Shown in pieces: positions 10,939-19,439 of a stretch of 64,000 nucleotides of DNA. The notes beneath the pieces were generated by a model, which saw nothing but the letters and a program-made list of their open reading frames with translations, was not told the DNA's origin and searched no databases. The DNA lies in NCBI GenBank assembly GCA_963971425.1, contig OZ020521.1, positions 1,180,501 to 1,244,500 of the forward strand. The letters are read 5' to 3'. The stretch comes from Bryoerythrophyllum caledonicum (lineage: Eukaryota; Streptophyta; Bryopsida; Pottiales; Pottiaceae). The position numbers and the translations under genes were made by a program. The first letter of the stretch is position 1; every line of letters starts with the position of its first letter.

Positions 10939-11695
10939 TAACTTCCGGCTCTTCTCTTTTGTTATGTTCGCAGCCACTCCGCGACGACTCAAAAAAAATC
11001 ATCGTGTTGTCTGTGAACGGATTGCTTTGATTTGAGCAATACTATAACTGCACCCCCCGATGCTTCGATCACAACAACATTATTGTTCGACCTGGTCTCA
11101 TAGAGTTCTTCCAAATCCTATTGAGGTCCTTCCATGTTGGTATATGGTCGTCCATGGTCCCCGGACGGCTGAAGAGGGTTCTTCAAGTGCTCCTCCCCAA
11201 TGACATAAGGTCGAAACTTCTCTTCGTTTATGGACAAAACAAGTGCTCAAGGCCACAATTTTATCCTTACTGTTACAAGGTTCTTTGAAGACTATCAATA
11301 GACCAAAAGACAAAGAAAACTTGCCTTCCTGACAAAGTGTTGATGGTTGATGATCAACCAATGCGGCATGTCTTTAACGGAGACATGGCTTGCTACTTTC
11401 CGAAGCCTTGGCGTGGTGAAATGGTCTTGCCCAATGCATCCAATGTCATACCAAATATTACTACAGCATTGATTCCGTTCATTCTTCCGCTGCGATCTTA
11501 TGCCTCGGTGAAAAACTATCTACGTCAACATCAGATGGATGGAAAGTACAAACAAAGACTGCTTGAATCATAGCACAGTGACCGAGTACTGCAAACTTTG
11601 TAGAACTAAACTGCATTACATGGTTGGTTTTATCATTTTTGTTTTGCCACAGCTTCTCATTCACTTTTGATTTATGAATAAAGTCTTCAATGAGT

Positions 11696-12060
11696 ATTAC
11701 TGTCTTTCTTCGATTGCCCTTAAACACCTATTAGTTTAATGCTTACTAGTTAATGTGTTTCAAGGATCGGCAGATCTATCAATGTATCTATAGGAAGATC
11801 CCTCTATGTAGCTATCATTTGATAAGTTTCTTATTGTGTATTGGTGATCCATGATAACAATTCAATGGCTATTACTGTCTATCTTTGCGCCCCACTTGAA
11901 CGCCTATTACTTTTATGCTTACTTGATAATGTGTTTCATGGATGGGCACATCTATCAATATATGTATCTATAGGGAGATCCCTCTATGTAACTGTCGTTT
12001 GATCAGTTTCTCATTCAGTTTTGACCCATGATAACAACTCAATGGCTATTACTGTCTTTC
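11696..12060. repeat. ~176-bp tandem duplication downstream of gene B
   Basis: The word ATTACTGTCTTTCTTCG recurs at 11696, 11871 and 12048, giving two units of 175-177 bp. Each unit contains a decayed palindrome relative (GATCGGCAGATCTATCAATG at 11765 and GATGGGCACATCTATCAATA at 11941) and a (A/G)GAAGATCCCTCTATG-like word. It looks like the worn edge of the palindrome-bearing locus. Confidence 0.75.
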
Positions 12061-12149
12061 TTCGTGCACATTTATTGTAATATTTTTCAATAATTTGCTA
12101 TAATGGTAACATTGACAGTGTTTTTGGGTCTAGCATCCTGTACATAATA

Positions 12150-12792
12150 TTGTGCTAGAGTTTAGATTTCATCCTAAAGTCTAGATTTAGTTAAATGTGG
12201 CATTAGTATGTAAAATCCGTCGATTAGGCTTGATTTGTTCTAGACGTAACCTCCTTGTCTAGAGTATTGTGTATTGTAGGGATATATGTAAAGTTTAAAT
12301 TATTGGTAAAATTGCGCTATTGGTAATCAATGGGTTGATGTGGGGTGATATAGTTTCCGTGTTGTCTCCCAATTAGTGTGACATGTCTATTAAAGTCACC
12401 ACATAGTAAATGTGTGCGATTTTGGTTACTATTAATTTGGGTGGTAAAATTTGGGAATGTGGATGCCTTGTGTATCATTGTGAGGAGACCACCTCTAGCC
12501 GGAGTGTATGGCAAGCGTTGTTGGATACATAGCGTAAGTGCATGAGTCTTATTGAAAATGAGATTGCAGTGAGGAAAAATTCTTTGGATGTATTTGGTGG
12601 ATTTTGTAGCAATGAGTTTGGATTCTTGGATGGTGATGATAGCTAGAGGTGTGTTTCAATGGGTGATTAGGTTTTGGAGGGAGAGGATGGTTGTTTTGAG
12701 GGATGAGGTGTTCCATGTAATAGTACATGTATTGTTATTGATGGTGTGAGGGATGTACGGGGGTAGTGAGGGCGGATATGTGTATTGTAATA
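12150..12792 (-). pseudogene. LINE-2 ORF2, endonuclease part
   Basis: Minus-strand translation gives ITWNTSSLKT, IIQE-type IQESKLIATKSTKYIQ, YTPARGGLLTMIHK, THLLCGDFNRHVTLIGRQ, YQ-RNFTNNLNFTYI and SLIDGFYI, each matching LINE-1 at 60.18-60.85 kb. These are APE-type endonuclease motifs (Asn, Glu, GDFN). Several in-frame stops are present. The LINE sequence ends shortly after the LIDGFY motif. The fragment resumes across Tc1-A at 14436. Confidence 0.88.
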
Positions 12793-12794
12793 TA

Positions 12795-14433
12795 CAGTGG
12801 CGACCATAGATAGTTGTTCAAGAGGAGCTTTTTTATAAAATCAGCTACCAAATCTTCATGAACTCTCATAAAATAGCAAGAACACAACCACAAGCTCATA
12901 TAGTTGCAACAAGCATAAAACACAACCACAGGCACATATAGTTGCAACAAGCATAAAACAAAAAGTTTCAATGAAAATATGAATTAGAAAAACACACAAT
13001 AATTCAAATGTGCAACAAGCATATACGATTCTTTATGATCAAACTGATTTTTTTTGCATATCAACTGTAGAAAACAAGACTAAAGATTACTAAACACCTT
13101 TACAACTCAATGATTCAACCCATAAGAACTCACAAACACTACCACCGCGTGTAGCCACCTTTGCTTGGTAGACATCAAGAGCTCTTTGAGGCATAGAGCG
13201 TATCAACTTCCTGACAACATCAGGCTCTACATTGTACCAAATTTATTGGATCTTCTACCACAAGTCACTTTTACTAGTGGGTTTCTTCTTAGACCTTCTC
13301 AGACGACGATCTACTTTATTCCAAAGATGTTCTATTGGATTGAGGTCGGGTGATTGTGGAGGATGCCCAATAAGCTGGCATTTTTGAGCATGCAACCAAT
13401 CTACAACATAATGTGCAGTATGCTATGGATCATTGTCATATTGGAAAATAACCTCACCTTCTTCTAAACCTTGCATCTCTATAGTGCCCATGAGTTCCAT
13501 CTCTAAAATATCGCAATATACATATTTATCCATCTTCTCTTCAACCAAATGAAGCTTGCCAACTCCTTCTCAACTCATACAACCCCAAACCATTAAGTTT
13601 CCTCCTCCTTGTTTGACTATAGATTGCACATGCTGATCTAAAAGACGTTCTCCACTCTTTCTCCAACAAAACTGACGTCCATCTGAGCCAAAAAGATTGA
13701 ATTTAGACTCATCGAAAAAAATGACATGAGCCCCAAACTCCCAATCTGCATGCTTGCACTTCTTTGCCCACTGCAAACGATGTGCTTGATATTTCTTTGT
13801 CAAAAGTGGCTTCTTGGTCTTCACACATGCTGTCAATCCTTGCCTCCAAAGACTCCTTTTAACCGTATTATCACTCAATCACAAGCCCTCAGATCGTAAC
13901 ACTCTTCCTATAGTTGCCGTTGTACTAGTATTTGGATCATTTAATCTCCTCACAATGTCACGGTCACCTCGTTCATCAAGAATTCTAGGTCTACTAGGTG
14001 AAGTTTTGTTTATTAGGCTCTCTCTCACGAAACATTCGCACTATGTCAAAAGAAGTGCTTCGAGGAATGCCCAAAACTACTGAAATCTCACCATATGAGT
14101 TGCCTCGCTCATACATCTCAAGAACTGCCCTACGTTGATTCTCAGACCTTCTACGAGCCATAGCAAATGACCTAAGGCCTCACAATTGCACTTGTTATAA
14201 AAAGATAGTGGTGTGTACAACTTGTGTGCATATTAAGTTGTACACACCCCTTCATGATTTTTGCATGTATAATATGTACAAGTGGCGAATTTTGAGGGAG
14301 ACAATGTTAAATAGTTGCCATGTGGTGTACTAATTAAAGTTGGCCCTAAAAATCTTACTAATCCACAATCTAAGCTAGAGTCAACACATGTTAGAAGGGT
14401 GGTTCACTGTCCGAAGACTTTTGGTCGCCACTG
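12795..14433 (-). mobile_element. Tc1-A: Tc1/mariner-type DNA transposon, 1639 bp
   Basis: Terminal inverted repeats CAGTGGCGACC (12795-12805) and GGTCGCCACTG (14423-14433) are flanked by TA dinucleotides (12793-12794 and 14434-14435), the standard Tc1/mariner target duplication. It interrupts LINE-2 ORF2 between codons matching LKCLDPIP and PPLPYIPP of LINE-1. It holds one decayed transposase gene on the minus strand. Confidence 0.93.
13090..14161 (-). pseudogene. Tc1-A transposase (DD34E type), decayed
   Basis: The start is ATG at 14161 (MARRRSENQRRAVLEMYERG), which opens an N-terminal helix-turn-helix region. The catalytic core follows: FFDESKFNLF (first Asp), FQYDNDP-HTA (second Asp) and PPQSPDLNPIEHLWNKVDRR (third acidic residue, DD34E spacing of Tc1). 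GGGNLMVWGCMS precedes the second motif. About 355 codons, the usual Tc1 length. The frame is continuous but has five in-frame stops: one TGA between the HTH and the core, a TGA after GCMS, a TAG after DNDP, a TAG and a TAA near the C-terminus. Not functional. The nearest relative here is Tc1-B, clearly a different family by its terminal repeats. Confidence 0.9.
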
Positions 14434-14435
14434 TA

Positions 14436-15180
14436 AGTTCAAAACATCTATGTGCTTCTCTAATAAGTTTGTGGAGAAGATTCAGAAAGGTTTGTTGGAT
14501 TAAATTTTGTGTTGAAGGTGGGTTTTGACTATAGATAAACTTTATAATTTATCATGTATTGAATCTTTGTGTAGAATAATTTCTTGGTTTTCTTAAAGAA
14601 ATTTCGTATACAAGTGTTTCTGTATTAATGTGTCTTTTGGATGGATTCTGTAGGGTGGCCAAATTAATGAGGAGGATGTTTGTCCAATGGGTTGAGTTGG
14701 AGTTATGTGGGGCTAGTATGTCGTTACATCCTTCAAAAGAGTGGTGGATAGTGATTATTATGGCATATAGGATATGTGGTGTTAGATGCATGTATTTTTG
14801 TTGGATGTACTGGGCAATGTATGGGATTGTAGTTGTTTGTGTATCATGTAGTACGTGTGTATTTTTTAATATGGGTGCAAATGTGTTATAGATATGTTGA
14901 TATTTTGGCTAGAGTTTAACGGTGTTTGGAATAAAATACATTTTTGCTTTTTTTATGTGTTCAAGGATGTGTTTCTAATATTTATGGCATTGGGCCAAAG
15001 TTAATTTCAATGTCTTCTTTCAGAAGTAGTAAAAGTGTGCAATGAATTTTTTTTGTTGGAGCTAATATGTTTGTTATTTTACTTTTGCATTGTTTATTAT
15101 TTATTTTTTGGATTTTAGTGTTTTGTTTTTTGTTTTAAAGAATTTGTATTTTATATCTTGGATTTGTTTAATCTTTGTGG
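14436..15180 (-). pseudogene. LINE-2 ORF2, N-terminal part with 2A-like motif
   Basis: Minus-strand frames match LINE-1 59.5-60.1 kb: HILYAIIITIHHSFEG corresponds to HILYALVVTTHPHLVE, THWTNILLINLATLQNPSKR to TWTNTLLQTLLNLQNPPERR, and YSQNPPSTQNLIQQTF to HSQDIPPSNDTIKLKF. At ~14991-15035 the translation reads LLLLLKEDIEINFGPMP, a decayed form of LLLLLGGDIETNPGPMP. Stops are scattered. The upstream limit near 15180 is set by loss of similarity to the Lys/Thr-rich stretch before the 2A. Confidence 0.85.
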
Positions 15181-15691
15181 GTCTATTCTGTGTTTTTGTA
15201 TTTATTTTCTTGTGTGTAGAGATTTTTGCATAAGTATTTGTGTTTGTAATTGTGTGTGAGTTTGTTTTTGTGATTGTTTATGTATTTGTGTGTGTATATG
15301 TGTTTGTATTGATGTATGTATGTAGAAATGTGTATATATTTGTATATACACATTTATGAAAGAATATGTGTATGAGTATCTGTATGTGTATGATTATGTG
15401 TATGTGTATGTATATGTGTACATTTATTCATATTCATATTTATATTTGTCTTCATCTATATTTTTGTGTTTGTATATGAATTTATATTTATATAAGGACT
15501 CAATCATGTATATGGTATATTATATTTGTATTGAATATAATGATATATACAATATTTGTATAACACACTAGTATACTTGTATAACACTATGTATTTATAA
15601 CTAATATCTTTTAGAAATACTACACCTTACAATATGATATACGTATAATATTCTATATCATAAGTATAATCTGCCGTGTAGTCTTTGGAGT
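15181..15691. other. LINE-2 ORF1-ORF2 spacer, TG/TA-rich
   Basis: Long runs of TGTGT and TATGTG words on the plus strand (15230-15470). The corresponding spacer of LINE-1 (57823-58641) is rich in the complementary ACA/ATA words. The Tyr-rich frame at 15356-15571 is this low-complexity DNA, not a gene. Confidence 0.7.
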
Positions 15692-15789
15692 TTATATGTT
15701 TGACGGTTTGTCTTCAAGTCTTGGTTTTATTCTCTCGTTAACAAATTTCATAGCTCCAATTGTGGCTTGCATGGACTCATGGAGTCTTA

Positions 15790-17502
15790 CAGTGACTCAC
15801 AAAAGTTATGGGCCACCCTCTATGAACGTGAAAATTAGAAAATATCTTCTAAACTAATGAGAATTAATAGGTAAGATTAGTCATCGAGACCACATTTGCT
15901 GTGAGGAACATGTGGTTACAATTTTATTAAAAAAAATTACATTGAAATGAGAAATTAAAAGAATTGTGCAACAACCATGGCCAAGAACATTTGTTGATTT
16001 GATATGAAATCATGAAAATACAAACTAAACTTGATCAAAGTGTATGCAATGAACTTGAAAGCTAGTAAGTAGCGGATGGTACATCATCTACAAGTCTACC
16101 AACGTGCGTATCCACCCTTAGCTGCAAGAAGATCAACCACCCTTGTTGGCATTGTGCAAATGAGCTTCTCTATATATTCCACTTCAATGTTCTGCCAAAC
16201 GACTTGGATCTTCTTCCACAAGTCATCTTTGCATGTTGGCAAAGTGCCAGACAACCTTAAGCGTCTATCTACTTCATTCCACAAGTGCTCGATGGGATTT
16301 AAATCAGGAGATTGCGGTGGCCACTCCAACACGGAAAAATCCTGCCTCCACAACCATCGTTGCACAAGACCAGATGTGTGCTTTGGGTCATTATGATGCT
16401 GGAAGATCACTTGTGCTTCATCAAGATCTTGTCTCCCAATGGTATCAACCAATTGCGAATCCAAAATGTCAAGATAAACTTGCGAATTCATGATGCCATC
16501 AATGCGGTAGAGATTTCCAACACCTGCCCAACTCATGCATCCCCATACCATAATGCTACCACCACCTTCTTTAACCGTAGGCTGCACATGACAATCACGA
16601 AGAGGCTCTATAGGATTTTTCCAACACCACTGACGGCCATCTCAACCAAAAACATTGAACTTTGATTCATTTGACCAAATGACATGGCTCCAATCTTCTA
16701 CTTCACATTCCTTTGAAGCCTTTGCTCATCGTAAACGCTTCTGTCTATGTTTTTTTTGTCAACAATGGTTTCTTCTTCTTCACTATAGATCCAAGCCCTT
16801 GCCGCTAGAAACATCGACGGACAGTCTCGTTACACAAACAAAGACCCTGAGCTCGCAACTTACGACCTACAACTATTGCATTTCCTGATTTTGGCTCATT
16901 CAACATCCTCACAACAAGTCTCTCATCACGTATGCTCAGAAGACGTGGTCTTCCTAATCGTGGACAATCGTGCACCCGTCCATCTTCTTTATATCGTGCT
17001 AGAATGCCCCCAACTGTGCTACGAGGAACGTGAAGATGACCTGCTATGAAAGTGATCTTCCAGCATGATAAATTTGGAGTGAGTTTCCAGCATGATAATG
17101 ACAAGTGATCTTCCAGCATGAGTTTCCTGGAATTTCACTCACTCAAAGCTATAATTTGTGAACGCTTATAAAAACTAGTTTTCGTCATCTTGACCACTCA
17201 AAGTTGTGAAGGCTTGCAACATATGACCTGTAAAAGCTCTCAAAGATCTCTATGCACATAGAAAACACAAGTGAAGCATGAAGCCACTGGAATCAACATA
17301 TGTAGTTGGCCACCTTCAAGATTCATTGAACCCCTCCTACAAAAATGCAGCACTTGTATCACCCATAGGAAGCCAGTTGCTACTGCAACACATGATGATG
17401 ATTCAGCATGCCAAATTTGGAGTGAAGATTCATCGTTTTGAATTTTTAGTTGCATGCCAAGTGGCTTCATGCTCACTGGCCAGGAACTTTTGTGAGTCAC
17501 TA
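15790..17502 (-). mobile_element. Tc1-B: Tc1/mariner-type DNA transposon, 1713 bp
   Basis: Left terminal repeat CAGTGACTCACAAAAGTT (15790-15807) pairs with AACTTTTGTGAGTCACTA (17485-17502), with one mismatch at the outermost base. TA flanks lie at 15788-15789 and 17503-17504. It sits in the 3' part of LINE-2 ORF1. The terminal repeats differ from Tc1-A, so it is a separate family. Confidence 0.92.
16096..17188 (-). pseudogene. Tc1-B transposase (DD34E type), decayed
   Basis: Start ATG 17188 (MTKTSFYKRSQIIALSE), stop at 16096-16098. Motifs in order: HTH with HVPRSTVGGILARYKEDGRV, the linker GRPRLLSIRDERLVVRML, HVIWSNESKFNVFG (the first catalytic Asp is Asn), GGGSIMVWGCMSWAGVGNLY, IFQHHNDPKHTSGLV and PPQSPDLNPIEHLWNEVDRR. 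The last 164 codons are uninterrupted (16096-16587). Upstream there are stops and at least one frameshift near 16750. Near the N-terminus, TCATGCTGGAAGATCACTT-like words occur three times (17040-17125), an internal short duplication that disrupts the HTH. Not functional. Confidence 0.9.
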
Positions 17503-19214
17503 TAAATGCTCTCAATTTGTGCCACCAATTCATCATGTAGTTTGTTGGTATATTCCCTTCTCTCTTTCCTCATCTTTTTGTTCTCTTCCAATGCATCCAC
17601 CAAGTCCTTCTTGGTGACAATGGCCGGGGCTTATTGTATCATGAATGTTGCAACGGTGTTTATTATAATAGTATTGGTGTCAATGAATCCAGAACCTTTA
17701 ACTTGATCTTGAGTAGGAAGTTTCACTTCTTCCAAGCTTCTCCCATGAGGGGCAAAATCCACATAATTGCCCCCAACGTTAATTGTCTTCCTAACAATTT
17801 GTCTGTAGACAATTGGGTTAGAACATTCAACAACTGCACTACATTGTGACTATCACCATTTTCTCTATGGAACCACACGGTCCTAGTGTTGTCAATATCT
17901 AAGACTTTGTGGATGGCATTAGTAGTATCAATCACACTCATGAAAATTGGCATCATATCTTGCCTTCACTTCGAGCGTTATGCATCCACTGGAGAAGGTC
18001 TTCTTCACTTGAAAGACTTTGTGGTGGATTGTAATGTGATGAACGTGAATCTTGGAAGCTTGTTGTGACGTTGTGTTAGAGATGAAGGCATGAGAGTCTC
18101 CCTCAACCATTTACACACTTGTTATCTTGAATTCTTGACCAAGTTCAAGCTTTTGCAAAGGACATCCATGAAGATTTCATAGGCTCAAACTCTTATCAAT
18201 GTGTTACTTCTTTCCACACAAAAAGATTAGTAGAATTTGCAATATAATGTTACATTTTATAGACTTTTCCAATAACATTTTGTTTGTCTAACATGAGTAT
18301 GAAAGGCCTAAGGCCCTTTAGCAACATGAGACCATTGGTCTCGAGGTCAAATAAATGCAATTTAAACATCCCGCCCATACTTCCTTTTGTCTCCCCCTCT
18401 TGATACTATGGAATTGAATGAAGATTGGATCAATGAGACCCACGCCTATTTCAATGTCCATTACCTCTAGTCTTTTGGCAATCATTTTGTAAACTTCATA
18501 GTGCAACAAAGAAGAGGTCGGAGGTTCAAAGAAAATTGCAATGTGAAAGTCTAAGGCCAAACCCGTGGCATTGTTGATCTTGATGTTGAATGGAATCTGC
18601 CTCATGTTGTAATGTTGCCCTTCTACTCCCCTTCTTGAGCATGGGTACAAAAGTTAGGGGATTTGTTGGAACTCTATCTTTGCTTCTCTTGCGTCTTTTA
18701 TATCTTTTGCCTTGAAGCCTCTGGTCATTATATCCTTGACTGTCTCATTGCTGAAAAGCTTCTCCAATCCTTCTTCGATCGCGAGGTTGTCCATAACTTC
18801 AAAACCTAACCTGGAAAACTTAAAACTTGTGTTTAGTGGGTCAAAGTTATGGGCTTACCTCCACCCTTCTTGGCATTTTTTCTCTTCTTACTATTGTCAA
18901 TCTTCTCTGCATTCTTCCTTGATCCTTTCTCCTTTGGAGTTATCACTTTGCTCACAACCACTTCATCAACATCCATTTCTTCTTCAAAAATAGTGCCTCT
19001 TCTATTGCTCTTCATGATCATTATATCTTTTTTTTAGTTCCAAGATGAATACAATGAGATGGTAAAGAAAAATAAGAGGGGAAGAAATATATTTGCCGGG
19101 AGGGATATGCGGGGTGATGACAAACAAGGACAACCAGTTCTTTTGTGTGATCGACATATTGAAAAGTAGAAAAAAGGGGGAGCCTACTTACCTAGAGATT
19201 GCAGTCGATAAGGC

Positions 19215-19435
19215 ATTTTTTATTTTTTATTTTTTATTTTTTTTTGACACACACAAGTCGCAATATTGGCAACTTGCGGCAAGGGTTTTTCCGTCAAGTA
19301 GAGAGAAGATTTTACAGGGAATTGAACCCGCAACCACTCCATTCGGTTTGGGTATCTTTCCACCATCACCCGGTAGTTTAGGGTCATCTCGGACCATAGT
19401 TTAGGGTCATCTCGGACCATGTCGATTAGGCGTTT
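19215..19435 (-). mobile_element. tRNA-related SINE (probable)
   Basis: On the minus strand a perfect RNA polymerase III B-box-like GGTTCAATTCC (~19320) follows an A-box-like GGGTGATGGTGG. The unit ends in a long A/T tail (AAAAATAAAAAATAAAAAAT words, 19214-19247). A 23-bp word containing ATGGTCCGAGATGACC is duplicated at the head (~19380-19425). Head promoter boxes plus A-rich tail fit a tRNA-derived SINE. I could not identify the parent tRNA or a clear target duplication. Confidence 0.5.
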
Positions 19436-19439
19436 TGAG

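Larger units (their letters stand above)
9010..11573 (+). pseudogene. Gene B: tandem FCP1/NIF-type HAD domains, catalytically altered
   Basis: Exons are 9010-9833, 10116-10817 and 10974-11573, with introns 9834-10115 (ends TTGCAG) and ~10818-10973 (ends TTCGCAG). The first exon encodes a Ser-rich linker and carries a frameshift near 9655. Domain 1 reads VVLDLNGFLVH (~10180), then RPGCVPFLNWLWDKANVVVW and LLVDDSS (~10520), the order seen in FCP1/small CTD phosphatases, which act on phosphorylated RNA polymerase II tails. The DxDx(T/V) motif is DLNGF, so the second Asp is absent. Domain 2 repeats the pattern: IIVLSVNGLL, then RPGLIEFFQILLRSFHVGIW and VLMVDDQP. It lacks both Asp residues and has in-frame TGA at 11028 and 11286. 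A TGA also lies at 10799, before the chosen donor. Stop is TAG at 11571. Phosphatase activity is unlikely. Confidence 0.7.
15692..19021 (-). pseudogene. LINE-2 ORF1, interrupted by Tc1-B
   Basis: Starts with ATG at 19021 (MIMKSNRRGTIFEEEMDVDE) and ends at TAA 15692-15694 (minus strand). Blocks match LINE-1 ORF1: GFEVMDNLAIEEGLEKLFSN, EGQHYNMRQIPFNIKI, ATGLALDFHIAIFFEPPT, MSVIDTTNAIHK, VWFHRENG and TKKDLVDALEENKKM. Tc1-B (15790-17502) splits the coiled-coil C-terminus, and the last residues (LHESMQATIGAMKF) resume on its far side. Several stops and shifts are present. The function is presumed RNA binding, as for LINE ORF1 proteins in general. Confidence 0.87.
12150..19200 (-). mobile_element. 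LINE-2: decayed LINE copy with two nested Tc1 transposons
   Basis: Read on the minus strand, the order is ORF1 (19021 to 15692), an AT/TG-rich spacer, a 2A-like motif (~15035), the N-terminal part of ORF2 and half of the endonuclease domain, then an abrupt end near 12150. All parts align to LINE-1 at 56-61 kb. After removing the Tc1 in ORF1 the remaining ORF1 is ~1615 bp, against 1626 bp in LINE-1, which supports the reconstruction. The spacer between ORF1 stop and 2A is ~660 bp, against ~900 bp to the first and ~1690 bp to the last 2A in LINE-1. The RT and 3' parts are missing. Both ORFs contain many stops. Confidence 0.88.

Noticed and set aside
15356-15571. Tyr/Val-rich 71-codon frame
   Set aside because: It is low-complexity TATGTG repeat in the LINE-2 spacer.
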